From assembly GCA_019321725.1 (NCBI GenBank), contig CM033106.1, positions 31,999,565 to 32,063,564 of the forward strand: a stretch of 64,000 nt of DNA. Reading direction: 5' to 3'. Positions within the stretch are counted from its first letter, which is position 1. Each line of letters begins with the position of its first letter. The notes below the pieces were generated by a model. The model saw nothing but the letters and a program-made list of their open reading frames with translations. It was not told the origin of the DNA and made no database searches. Position numbers and translations under genes: made by a program. This stretch comes from Paulownia fortunei (Eukaryota > Streptophyta > Magnoliopsida > Lamiales > Paulowniaceae). Positions 42,871 through 54,059 of this stretch are shown here, in pieces.

Positions 42871-43316
42871 TATTATTTATTTATTTTTATATATTTTTAT
42901 TTATAAGCCTCTAAATTTATTTTATATTAAAAATTACACCCTCTTAATTAATATGATAATGTCCTTATTTTCTTTTATTATTATTATCGCTATTACTATC
43001 ATTATTTTCTCCCTAATTAATTTATTTGCATGGTTTATCCTACACCAATAAACACAACGATGCCACATTTCACTTACGTGTATCATAATATTATCTGGTA
43101 GTTGATACCTAAATTCTAATTTTAATACCAACTCAACCAATTAGGTTAAAGAATCTAAATACTAATATCCGTGACAACTTCAAAAGTTTAATTATTAAAA
43201 TGCCGTATAAAATATAATGCATTATGAAATATCAATTAAAATGCAATGACACACATGTGGCATAAAATGCATGAACTATATTGGTCAGGTGAGTAGTGTG
43301 AGGCTCGGGTATTACA

Positions 43317-43321
43317 TTACG
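43317..43321. repeat. Right target-site duplication of the solo LTR
   Basis: TTACG follows the terminal CA of the LTR, and the satellite monomer resumes at once with CTTTCAATTTATTG. It pairs with TTACA at 40717-40721. Confidence 0.7.
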
Positions 43322-46300
43322 CTTTCAATTTATTGTAAAAAAATAAAATTTTCAAAATGAAAACTTTTGAAATGAAAAAAATCATTTAAAATAAAAATTT
43401 AATAAAAAAGACAGAAATAGGTACCAGCATTCTAAGTAACTTTCTCATTTTTAGACATAATTAAAAATAAAAGTAAGAAATATATTGTTTCTCTCAAAGA
43501 AAATATTGTAAGTTTACCTTGAAATTATATACTAAAAAGAAAAAACAATCCATTTAAACTATAATTTGAATATGAAAGTGAGAAATGGGTATCAAGTTTT
43601 TAAATTTTTAATCTTTTTCAACTTTAACAGTAGTAAAGTATTTTTCTCATTCTAACTCCTATGTTACAGCTTACGCTTTCAATTTATTATAAAAAAATAA
43701 AATTTTCAAAATGTAAACTTTTAAAATAAAAAAATTAATTAAAATAAAAATTTAATAAAAAAGATAGAAATAAGTACCAACATTCTGAGTATCTTTTTCA
43801 ATTGTTAGCCATAATTAAAAATAAAAGTAGGATATATATTATATCTCTCAAAGGGAATAATGTACGTTTTTTTATGAAATTATACAGTAAAAACAATAAG
43901 CAATCCACTTAAACTATAATTTGAATACGTAAGTGAGAAATGGGTATCAAGTTTTTAAATTTGTAATCTTTTTTAACATTAATAGTAGCAAAGTATTTTT
44001 CCTCATTCTAACTCCTATGTTATAGCATACGCTTTCAATTTATTGTAAAAAAATAAAATTTTCAACACGTAAATTTTAAACTAAAAAAAATCTTTTAAAA
44101 TAAAAATTTAATAAAAAAGACAGAAATAGGTACCAACATTTTGAGTCGCTTTTTTAATTTTTAGCCATAATTAAAAATAAAAGTAGAAAATATATTATTT
44201 CTCTCAATGGAAATAATGTAAGCTTTCCTTAAAATTATACATTAAAAAGAAAAAACAATCCACTTAAACTATAATTTGAATACGTAAGTGAGAAATGTGT
44301 ATCAAGTTTTTAAATTTGTAATTTTTTTTAACATTAATAGTAGGAAATTATTTTTTCTTATTATAACTCCTATGTTATAGCATACACTTTTAATTTATTG
44401 TAAAAAATCAAAATTTTCAAAACCTAAACTTTTAAAATGAAAAAAATCAATTAAAATTTAATAAAAAAAATAGAAATAAGTACCAACATTTTGAGTAGCT
44501 TTTTCAATTTTTACCCACAACTAAAAATAAAAATAGAAAATATATTGTTTCTCCCAATGAAGATAATGTAATTTTTCATGAACTTATACAGTGAAAAGAA
44601 AAAACAATCCATTTAAACTATAATTTGAATATGTAAGGAAGAAATGACTATCAAGTTTTTAAAATTTTAATATTATTTAACCTTAACAGTAGGAAAATAC
44701 TTTTTCTCACTCTAACTCTTGTGTTATAGCATACGCTTTCAATTTATTGTAAAAAAATAAAATTTTCATGACGTAAACTTTTAAAATGAAAAAAATTAAT
44801 TAAAATAAAAATTTAATAAAAAAGATAGAAATGGGTACCAATATTCTGAGTAGCTTTTTTAATTTTTAGCCATAATTAAAAATAAAAGTAGGAAATATAT
44901 TGTTTCTCTCAATGGAAATAGTGTACATTTTCCATTAAATTATACATTAAAAAAAAAAAGCAATCCACTTAAACTATAATTTGAATATATAAGTGAGAAA
45001 TGAGTATCAAGTTTTTAAATTTCTAATCTTTTTTAACCTTAATAGTAGGAAAATATTTTTCCTCATTTTAACTCCTATGTTATAGCATACACTTTTAATT
45101 TATCAGAAAAAAATAAAATTTTCAGAACGTAAACTTTTAAAATAAAATAAATCAATTAAAATAAAAATTTAATAAAAAAGATAGTAATACATTCCAACAT
45201 TTTGAGTGGCTTTTTCAATTTTTACCCATAATTAAAAATAAAAGTAGAAAATATATTGTTTCTCTTAATGAAAATAATGTAATTTTTCCATGAAATTAAT
45301 AAGTAAAAAGAAAAAATAATCTACTTAAACTATAATTTGAATACGTAAGTGAAAAATGGGTATCAAGTTTTTAAATTTGTAATCTTTTTTAACATTAATA
45401 GTAGCAAATTATTTTTCCTCATTCTAACTCCTATGTTATAGCATACACTTTCAATTTATTGTTAAAAAATAAAATTTTCAAAATGTAAACTTTTAAACAA
45501 AAAAAAATCTTTTAAAATGAAAATTTAATAAAAAAGACAGAAATAGGTACCAACATTTTAAGTCGCTTTTTTAATTTTTAGCTATAATTAAAAATAAAAA
45601 TAGAAAATATATTGTTTCTCTCAATGGAAATAAAGTAAGCTTTCCTTAAAATTATACATTAAAAAGAAAAAATAATCTACTTAAACTATAATTTGAATAA
45701 GTAAGTGAGAAATGGTATCAAGTTTTTTAGATTTGTAATCTTTTTTAACCTTAATAGTAGGAAATTATTTTTTTCTTATTATAACTCCTATGTTATAGCA
45801 TACACTTTTAATTTATAGTAAAAAAATAAAATTTTCAAAACATAAACTTTTAAAATAAAAAAATTAATTAAAATTAAAATTTAATAAAAAAGACAGAAAT
45901 AAGTTCCAACATTTTGAGTAGCTTTTTCAATTTTTACCCATAATTAAAAATAAAAGTAGAAAATATATTGTTTCACTTAATGAAAATAATGTAATTTTTT
46001 CATGAAATTATATAGTAAAAAGAAAAAACAATCCACTTAAACTATAATTTGAATACGTAAGTGAGAAATGGTATCAAGTTTTTAAAATTTTAATATTATT
46101 TAACGTTAACAGTAGAAAAGTATTTTTCCTCACTCTAACTCTTGTGTCATAGCATATGCTTTTATTTTATTGTAATAAAATAAAATTTTCAAAATGTAAA
46201 CTTTTAAAATGAAAAAAATCAATTAAAATAAAAATTTAATAAAAAAGACAGAAAGAGGTAACAACATTCTGAGTTTCTTTTTTAATTTTTAGCCATAATT

Positions 46301-47791
46301 AAAAATAAAAATATGAATTATATTATTTCTCTCAAAGGAAACATTGTAAGTTTTCCTTGAAATTATATAGTAAAAAGAAAAAACAATCCACTTAAATTAT
46401 AATTTGAATATGTAAGTGTGAAATGGGTATCATGTTTGTAAATATTTAATGTTTTTTTAACCTTAAGAGTAAAGAAAAATCAATCCACTTAAACTATAAT
46501 TTGACTACGTAAGTGAGAAACGGGGATCAAATTTTTTAATTTTTAATCTTTTTTAACCTTAACAGTAGGAAAATATTTTTTATCATTTTAACTCCCTTGT
46601 TATAGCATACACTTTCAATTTATTGTAAAAAAATAAAATTTTCAAAATGTAAACTTTCGAAATAAAAAAATCAATTAAAATTAAATTTTAATAAAAAATA
46701 CAAAAATAGGTACCAACATTTTGAGTCGCTTTTTTAATTTTTAGCCATAATTAAAAATAAAAGTAGGAAATATATTATTTCTCTCAATGGAAATAATGTA
46801 AGCTTTCCTTAAAATTATACATTAAAAAGAAAAAATAATCTACTTAAACTATAATTTGAATACGTAAGTGAGAAATGGGTATCAAGTTTTTAAATTTGTA
46901 ATCTTTTTTAACATTAATAGTAGAAAATTATTTTTTCTCATTATAACTCCTATGTAATAGCATACACTTTTAATTTATTGTAAAAAATCAAAATTTTCAA
47001 AACCTAAACTTTTAAAATGAAAAAAATCAATTAAAATTTAATAAAAAAAACAGAAATAAGTACCAACATTCTGAGTAGCTTTTTCAATTCTTAACCATAA
47101 TTAAAAATAAAAGTAGGAAATATATTGTTTATCTACATGAGAATTATGTAAGGTTTCCACAAAATTATATAGTTAAAAAAAATAATCCACTTAAACTATA
47201 ATTTGAATACGTAAGTGAGAAATGACTATCAAGTTTTTAAATTTATAATTTTATTTAACCTTAATAGTAGGTAAGTATTTTTCCTCATTTTAACTGCTAT
47301 GTTATATCATCCCCTTATAATTTATCGGAAAAAATAAAATTTACAAAACATAAACTTTTAAAATGAAAAACATCACTAAAAATAAAAATTTAATAAAAAA
47401 GATAGAAATAGGTACCAACATTCTGAGTCGTTTTTTTAATTTTTAGCTATAATTAAAATAATGTAAATTTTTCTTGAAATTATACAGTAAAAAAATAATC
47501 TACTTGAACTATAATTTGAATACGTAAGTGAGAAATGAGTATCATTTTTTAAATTTTTAATTTTATTTAAGCATAACAGTAGGAATATATTTTTCCTAAT
47601 TTTAACCCATATGTTATAGCATACACTTATAATTTATTGTAAAAAAATAAAATTTTCACAATGAAAACTTTTAAAATGAGAAAAATCAATTAAAATAAGA
47701 ATTTAATAAAAAAGGTAGAAATAGGTACCAACATTGTGAGTCGCTTTTTTAATTTTTAGCCATAATTAAAAATAAAAAGAGGAAATATATT

Positions 47792-49927
47792 GTTTCTTTC
47801 AATAAAAATAATGTTAGTTTTCCATGAAATTATACAGTAAAAAAAAAAAGAATCCACTTAAACTATAATTTGAATACGTAAGTGAGAAATGGGTATCAAA
47901 TTTTTAAATTTTTAATTTTATTTAACCTTAACAGTTGGAAAGTATTTTTCCTCATTTTAACTTCTATGTTATAGCATACACTTTTAATTTATAAAAAAAA
48001 AATAAAATTTTTAGAACGTAAACTTTTAAAATGAAAACAAAATCAATTGAAATAAAAATTTAATAAAAAAGTCGAAATAGGTACCCACATTCTGAGTTGC
48101 TTATTTAATTTTTAGTCATAATTTAAAATAAAAGTGGAAAAAATATTGTTTCTCTCAATGAAAATAATGTAAGTTTTCCATGAAATTATATAATAAAAAG
48201 AAAAAATAATTCACTTAAACTATAATTTGAATACGTAAGTGAGAAATGGGTATCATTTTTTTAAATTTGAATTTTTTTTTAACCTTAACAGTAGAAAAAT
48301 ATTTTTTCTCCTTCTAACTCCTATTTTATCACATACGCTTTCAATTTATTATAAAAAAAAACAAAATTTTCAAAACGTAAACTTTTAAACTAAAAAAAAT
48401 TAATTAAAATTAAAATTTAATAAAAAGACAGAAATAAGTACCAACATTTTGAATAGCTTTTTTAATTTTTAACCATAATTAAAAATAAAAGTCGAAAATA
48501 TATTGTTTCTCTATATGGGAATTACGTAAGGTTTCCATGAAATTATATAGTAAAAAAAAAAACAATCTATTTAAACTATAATTTGAATATGTAAATGAGA
48601 AATGAGTATGAAGTTTTAAAATTTTTAATCTTATTTAATGTTAACAGTAGAAAAATATTTTTCCTCATTTTAACTCTTATGTAATAGCATCCACTTATAA
48701 TTTATTGAAAAAAATTAAAACTTTCGCAATGTAAACTTTTAAATTAGAAAAATTAATTAAAATTAAAATTTAATAAAAAAAAAAGAAATAGGTACCAACA
48801 TTATGAGTTGTTTTTTTTTAATTTTTAGACATAATTGAAAATAAAAGTAGGAAATATATTGTTTCTTTCAATAAAAATAATGTTAGTTTTCCATGAAATT
48901 ATACAGTAAAAAAAAAAAGAATCCACTTAAACTATAATTTGAATACGTAAGTGAGAAATGGGTATCAAATTTTTAAATTTTTAATTTTATTTAACCTTAA
49001 CAGTTGGAAAGTATTTTTCCTCATTTTAACTTCTATGTTATAGCATACACTTTTAATTTATAAAAAAAAAATAAAATTTTTAGAACGTAAACTTTTAAAA
49101 TGAAAACAAAATCAATTGAAATAAAAATTTAATAAAAAAGTCGAAATAGGTACCCACATTCTGAGTTGCTTATTTAATTTTTAGTCATAATTTAAAATAA
49201 AAGTGGAAAAAATATTGTTTCTCTCAATGAAAATAATGTAAGTTTTCCATGAAATTATATAATAAAAAGAAAAAATAATTCACTTAAACTATAATTTGAA
49301 TACGTAAGTGAGAAATGGGTATCATTTTTTTAAATTTGAATTTTTTTTTAACCTTAACAGTAGAAAAATATTTTTTCTCCTTCTAACTCCTATTTTATCA
49401 CATACGCTTTCAATTTATTATAAAAAAACAAAATTTTCAAAACGTAAACTTTTAAACTAAAAAAAATTAATTAAAATTAAAATTTAATAAAAAGACAGAA
49501 ATAAGTACCAACATTTTGAATAGCTTTTTTAATTTTTAACCATAATTAAAAATAAAAGTCGAAAATATATTGTTTCTCTATATGGGAATTACGTAAGGTT
49601 TCCATGAAATTATATAGTAAAAAAAAAAACAATCTATTTAAACTATAATTTGAATATGTAAATGAGAAATGAGTATGAAGTTTTAAAATTTTTAATCTTA
49701 TTTAATGTTAACAGTAGAAAAATATTTTTCCTCATTTTAACTCTTATGTAATAGCATCCACTTATAATTTATTGAAAAAAATTAAAACTTTCGCAATGTA
49801 AACTTTTAAATTAGAAAAATTAATTAAAATTAAAATTTAATAAAAAAAAAAGAAATAGGTACCAACATTATGAGTTGTTTTTTTTTAATTTTTAGACATA
49901 ATTGAAAATAAAAGTAGGAAATATATT
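47792..49927 (-). repeat. Tandem duplication of a ~1069-bp three-monomer unit
   Basis: The segment beginning GTTTCTTTCAATAAAAATAA at 47792 is repeated nearly base for base from 48861 to about 49927. Private variants recur in both copies (AACAGTTGGAAAG, GGTACCCACATTCTGAG, TATGGGAATTACGTAAGG, CATCCACTTATAATTTATTG). The only difference noticed by eye is two fewer A in one homopolymer of the second copy. This is a very recent trimeric higher-order duplication next to the telomeric junction, unless it is an assembly duplication. Confidence 0.9.
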
Positions 49928-50287
49928 GTTTCTTTCAATGAAAATAATATTAGTTTTCAATGAAATTATACAGTAAAAAAAAAACCAATCCACTTAAATT
50001 ATAATTTGAATACGTAAGTAAGAAATGAGTGTTAAGTTTTTTAATTTTTAATCTTATTTAACCTTAACAGTTGGAAATTATTTTTTCTCATTTTAACTCT
50101 TATGTTATAGCCTACACTTATAATTTATCGAAAAAAAATAAAACTTTCACAACGTAAATTTTTAAAATGAGAAAAATCAATTAAAATAAAAATTTAATAA
50201 AAAAGATAGAAATAGGCACCAACATTCTAAGTCGCTTTTTTAATTTTTAGCCATAATTAAAATTAAAAGTAGAAAATATATTATTTC

Positions 50288-50439
50288 TTTTAGGGTTTAA
50301 GGTTTAGGGTTTAATTTATGGTTTAGGGTTTAGGGTTCAATTTAGGGTTTAGGGTTGAGTTTAGGGTTTAAGGTTTAGGGTTTAGGGTTTAGGGTTTAGG
50401 TTTAGGATTTAGGGTTTAGGGTTTAGGGTTTAGGGTTTG
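50288..50439 (+). repeat. Short telomere-type (TTTAGGG)n tract 1
   Basis: About twenty plant telomere repeats, several degenerate (TTTAAGG, TTCAATTTAGGG, TTTATGG, TTGAGTTTAGGG), follow the truncated satellite monomer directly. The overlap at the junction is TTT. The last repeats are perfect TTTAGGG, followed by TTTG and the poly-T of LINE-1. The G-rich strand is the + strand, so the direction of telomere synthesis is left to right. Confidence 0.95.
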
Positions 50440-50461
50440 TTTTTTTTTTTTAAACAAAATG

Positions 50462-50499
50462 CTCCCAAAGATGGGAGGGGGGTTAAGGCGATGACCCCC
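50462..50499 (-). promoter_or_regulatory. Paired 3' UTR hairpins before the poly(A) of LINE-1
   Basis: Two inverted repeats sit next to each other. CTCCC (50462-50466) pairs with GGGAG (50473-50477) around a 6-nt loop. GGGGGT (50478-50483) pairs with ACCCCC (50494-50499) around a 10-nt loop TAAGGCGATG. LINE-2 and LINE-3 have the same architecture with different, still paired bases. Plant L1 elements are reported to have 3'-end stem-loops recognised by their own RT; that role here is inferred. Confidence 0.65.
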
Positions 50500-50572
50500 A
50501 AGCTGTGTATAAATCAAACCACAGCAAGTACACCAAATTTTACACAATGTATCAAGGGTAAAACAAGGAGTA

Positions 50573-51337
50573 CTACTCCTTTACAAAGAAAACTGTACAT
50601 GCAACAAAAGCTATACAAACACTAGGAAAATCTAAATGAAGGTAACTCAAGCTTGTCCGCCTTATGAGCCCGATGATGGCTCCGGAGAGCTGCTGAGGTG
50701 TGAAAATTTTAGATGTCATAGTGCAACAAGCTTCATTAGCCAAGAAGTCAGCCACTGTGTCACCTTCCCTGTAAATGTGTGTGATGGTAGTGTTCATCTG
50801 ATCCATGATGTACTTGCTTTTAGCGAGCATCTCCTGAAGTCTCCAGTGACCATGTGCAGAGGAAGATATGAGGTGAATGACCATCTAAGCATCAAGTTCA
50901 ATCCAAAGATTAGAGATACCTTGTTTTTCTGTGAGTTCAAGACCTCTTGTAAGCGCAAACACTTCAGCGAACACACTAGTTTGAGTCCCAATGAAGTCAT
51001 GAAAAGCCAAGACCACGTTGCCCGAATGATCCCTAATAACTCCTCCAGCTCCAGCCTGTCTTGTGTCCCTTTTGGCAGCTCCATCAGTGTTAAGTTTGAA
51101 CCATCCCACTTGTGGTTTCTTCCAAATAACCTGTTGAACGCTCCTTGTCTTTTCCACTGGAAGTTGACAATTCAATTTTGTAGCAATTTCCATGTCGCCT
51201 CTCCAAATCCCCCTATATAGTTTCCTGCATTTATCAAGATAAAAAAATATGATTATAAACTCTCCAAATAACTCTATTTGCGTGAAAACCTGTATTTCTA
51301 TATTTGGCGTCATTTCTCTTTGTCCATAAGAACCCAA
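50573..51337 (-). pseudogene. LINE-1 RNase H domain, split by one stop
   Basis: This is the C-terminal RNase H, the enzyme that degrades the RNA strand of RNA-DNA hybrids. The upstream piece (51337-50885, 150 codons) has WFKLNTDGAAKRD (first catalytic Asp at residue 85), AEVFALTRGLEL (Glu 125) and LWIELDA (Asp 149). Immediately after comes TAG at 50885-50887, and the same frame continues (50884-50573, 103 codons) with GHWRLQEML, THIYREGDTVADFLANEAC (last catalytic Asp at residue 46 of this piece) and the ORF2 end. All four acidic residues survive. LINE-2 has Leu at the stop position, so a single base change separates the pieces. Confidence 0.92.
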
Positions 51338-51399
51338 AAATGAGGAGTGGAACTAAGGTGCGGATATGCGAAGAGGCAGCCCATGGTGAGGATAGTTTC

Positions 51400-51803
51400 T
51401 AATATTGGAGGAGGAGGATGGGGTTTTCAGTTTGTGGCTGTTGAACATGGATCAGGTTAGAGAAATGATCCTAGACAAGTCCAGCTTGTTTTCCCAAAAT
51501 GAAAATATGTTGGATAGATTCGTAAGAAGCTGCACAACAGAGGCATTTGGAGGCTAGATTAAATCCTTTTTTTTAAATTCTGGTGTCGACCGGTATCCAA
51601 TTATTTGTAAGCCTCCAAAGGAAGACTGACATAGTAGGAATAAGTTGGGTGCACCAAAAGTTTCCAAGAAGCATTTGTTTGGTTCTGCTGTTACGAATTA
51701 AATCCCAGGTAGATGAGGAGGAAAAGTCCCCATGAGAGGTGAGTTTCCATCTCATCGCATCCGTAGAACCTCCCTTGATAGGAATCTGACTGATTTTCAG
51801 CAA
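51400..51803 (-). pseudogene. LINE-1 zinc-binding RT-associated domain (zf-RVT), broken
   Basis: This is the domain between RT and RNase H in plant LINEs. The open piece 51803-51573 holds KLTSHGDFSSSSTWDLIR and PTMSVFLWRLTNNWIPVDTRI. After a frame change the homology goes on with SKCLCCAASYESIQHIF, matching SKCQCCSSLESIQHIF in LINE-2, so the zinc-binding cysteines are still visible. Its exact role in retrotransposition is not established. The open piece is only 76 codons and would not be expressed as a protein. Confidence 0.82.
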
Positions 51804-51998
51804 CTGTATGAGGCAAGTAAAGTTTCAGCCTTTGCTCATTCCATTTCCCTTCAGTCTAGAAAAATTGCACAGAGCTGTAACCAACTGATCTTCTTTGGAG
51901 AAATGTGGCCAGAGGAGCGTTTCCTGTCTAGTGGTCATACCAAAAAGAGGTATTTCCATCCCATAAAACCCAGAAAATGTTGTCTTCAACAACCTGTC

Positions 51999-53560
51999 TC
52001 ACACTGCACATACGCTCCAAATTGCACTATTGTGTATCGAGACTTTGACAGCCCCCGGATGAATGCAACCATAGTATTTCTGGAACAGAAAGGAAGCCCA
52101 GAGTGAAGATACTGATCTGAATCTCCACCACATTTTGAGAGAAAAAGCTTGAATCACATCAGCTAGTTTGCGGATCCCGAGGCCCCCTTCCTCAATCGGA
52201 TGACAAATCTTATCCCAAGAAGTCCAGTGAAGGCATCTGTGTTCCCTGTAAGATCCCCAAAAGAATTTAGCCATCATTTGTTCAATGTTGTGAATCACGG
52301 ATTTGGGAGGTTGAAGAACTTGAGTGAGGAAAATTGGCATGCTAGATAGAGTGCTTCTGATTATTGTTAGTCTTCCTCCACGAGATAGGGTGGATTTGTC
52401 CCAACCTTGAAGTTTGCTCCTCATTTTGCAGATTAGATCATGGAACAGAGTAGATTTTCTATTACCTTTAAAGAGAGGAGCTCCAAGGTAAGTAACCGAT
52501 AGGAGTTTGAGGGGAAAACTAGTGATGCACTGCAGCCTTTGAATCATAAGGTTGGAGCAATTTTTATTCACAAGAAAGTAACTTTTATTGTTATTGATAA
52601 GCGGCCTTGAGACTTTGCAATAAGTCTCCAAGATAGACATAAGCCTCCTTAATCCCTTTTTCTCACAGTTGGTGAAGATAATGATGTCATCCGCGTAGGC
52701 AAGATGTGATATTCTAGGACCTCCGTTACTATAGTAGCACATTTCCTTATGTTTCTGAAATAAAAAATCAAGGTCCCGAGAGAGATATTTAGCTGCAATG
52801 ATGAATAGCAAAGGGGATAGGGGGTCCCCTTGTCTAAGCCCTCTACTGGACTTGAAGAACCCGGAGGAAGAACCATTAATGAGGACCAAAAACCAGCAGT
52901 GTTCGATACAATTCTGCACAAGAGTAATCCAATTGGATGGGAAGCCCAATTTTCTTAGAACCTTGTATAAGAAGCTCCATTGTACTCTGTCGTATGCCTT
53001 GGCCATATCCAGTTTGAGAGCCATGTTGACATTTTTCCATTTAGCACTGATGGTGTGTATCATTTCTTAGGCAAGCAGAATGTTATCACTTATCAACCTC
53101 CCTTTGACGAATCCGCTCTGTGACGCAGATATGATATTAGGAAGGATATGTATCAGCCTATTGCTAAGGACTTTTGAGATGATCTTGTTTGTGACATTAC
53201 ACAGGCTGATTGGTCGAAAGTCATTCCAAGTGTTCGGGCTATCAATTTTAGGAATCAAAACCAGTGCTGTGGCTGTGTAGCTTCTGGGCATATTATTACC
53301 ACGAAAGAAATCCTGCACTGCTTCCTTAACATCCAGACTGATGATGTCCCAATAATGCTGAAAAAAAAGGCTGAGAAGCTATCCGGCCCTGCCACGCTAT
53401 CCGAATCGATGTCAAACACCGCCTTTTGAATTTTCTCCAAGGAGGGTGTGTTGTAGAGAGCCAAAGAATCAGCATCATTAATTAGAGGCTTGATGAAGTC
53501 CAAATCAATCTCCAAGAGTTCTGAAATGTCATTAGTGAGGAGAGATTCGAAGTAAGACAC
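51999..53560 (-). pseudogene. LINE-1 reverse transcriptase domain, broken
   Basis: This is the RT core. The first piece (53560-53255) carries the upstream helix region and AGPDSFSAFFF, then shifts frame in an A run near 53360. The second (53318-53067) carries ALVLIPKIDSPNTWNDFRPISLCN and SGFVKGRLISDNILLA, ending in a TAA where LINE-2 has Gln. The third (53063-51999, 354 codons) has KLDMAKAYDRVQW (catalytic Asp at residue 19), RQGDPLSPLLF (about 78-88) and YADD (123-126, catalytic Asp pair), then the thumb region with KLQGW and FFWGS. The catalytic triad is intact although the frame is broken. A frameshift after IHNSAIW ends the third piece; homology continues in another frame with a TGG-to-TAG at 51928-51930. 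Confidence 0.92.
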
Positions 53561-54059
53561 CGCTAAGTTCTTGATCCCTTCATGATCAGTTATGAGATTA
53601 CCATCTTATGTGATGTGGTGAATTTTAGATTTACTTCTTTTCTTCTTAACAAGAGAGTGGAAAAATCTCATGTTTCTTTCCCCTTCTTGAATCCATCTAC
53701 AGGCTGCTTTTTGTTTCTAGAAATCCTCCTCAATTATAAGTGCATTTGTTAGCACTGCTGTACATCTTTTCAGCTCAATGAGATTAGCATCACTCGGTTC
53801 CAGATCAAAATTCTATTTCTTGGTGGCCACCTCCTGCTCGGCTTTCTTGATATTAGCAAAGATATCCGCAAACACATTTTTATTCCACCACTTGAGGTAC
53901 TGTTTCATTCTGTATAGTTTCTGCTGTAGGTTTATCATTCCCCGGGCTCCGGTAGTTGCATTCCAAGATTTACTGACTACCTCCAAAAAATCATGATATC
54001 TGGTCTACATTTTAAGGAATCTGAAGGAGGATGAGTTCTATTGTCATTGCAGCAAATCG

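Larger units (their letters stand above)
40722..43316 (-). mobile_element. Solo LTR of a Ty3/gypsy (Tekay/Del chromovirus-like) retrotransposon
   Basis: A 2595-bp non-satellite insertion splits a satellite monomer within CTATGTTATAGCTTAC / GCTTTCAATTT. It starts with TGTAACACCCC and ends with GGGTATTACA, so it has the TG...CA ends and short inverted termini of an LTR. The flanks TTACA (40717-40721) and TTACG (43317-43321) make a 5-bp target duplication with one mismatch; intact satellite reads TTACG here. On the minus strand it opens TGTAATACCCGAGCCTCAC and closes GGGGTGTTACA, as I recall for Tekay/Del LTRs, and has a perfect inverted repeat TGAGC-n4-GCTCA at 41131-41144, near its 3' end. There are no gag-pol frames and no second LTR, so it is a solo LTR left by LTR-LTR recombination. 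The lineage call rests on terminal motifs only. Confidence 0.82.
43317..50289 (-). repeat. AT-rich ~350-bp satellite, block D part 2 (inverted)
   Basis: The same inverted satellite resumes in phase after the solo LTR, with about 20 more monomers. Near 46470 a monomer is fused after loss of a segment, and near 47450 a half-monomer is missing. The array ends inside a monomer, at ATATTATTTCTTT, where it joins telomeric repeats at 50288-50290. No gene is present. Confidence 0.95.

Noticed and set aside
42676..42906. 76-codon frame of Ile and Tyr
   Set aside because: It is a translation of the (TA)n and TATATTTA low-complexity tract.
42934..43140. 68-codon minus-strand frame in the LTR
   Set aside because: It starts in an AT-rich region near the minus-strand 5' end of the LTR and shows no domain or family resemblance.
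40722..43316. DNA transposon with ATGTAAYACCC terminal inverted repeats and a 3-bp TAC duplication
   Set aside because: The ends can be aligned this way, but TG...CA termini, the TGTAATACCCGAGCC start on the minus strand, a 5-bp duplication with one mismatch and the internal LTR-like features fit a solo LTR better. No transposase is present.
204..50289. Centromeric array
   Set aside because: A half-unit near 175 bp and higher-order repeats would be compatible, but the direct joint to telomeric repeats and the many inversions favour a subtelomeric or knob-like location. CENH3 mapping would be needed to decide.
50636..51220. 194-codon + strand frame over the RNase H region of LINE-1
   Set aside because: It is the antisense shadow of the RNase H frame, whose catalytic motifs are clear on the minus strand. 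The same holds for + strand frames at 51732-52106, 52798-53070, 55666-56100, 56263-56604, 58269-58586, 60115-60633 and 60805-61104.
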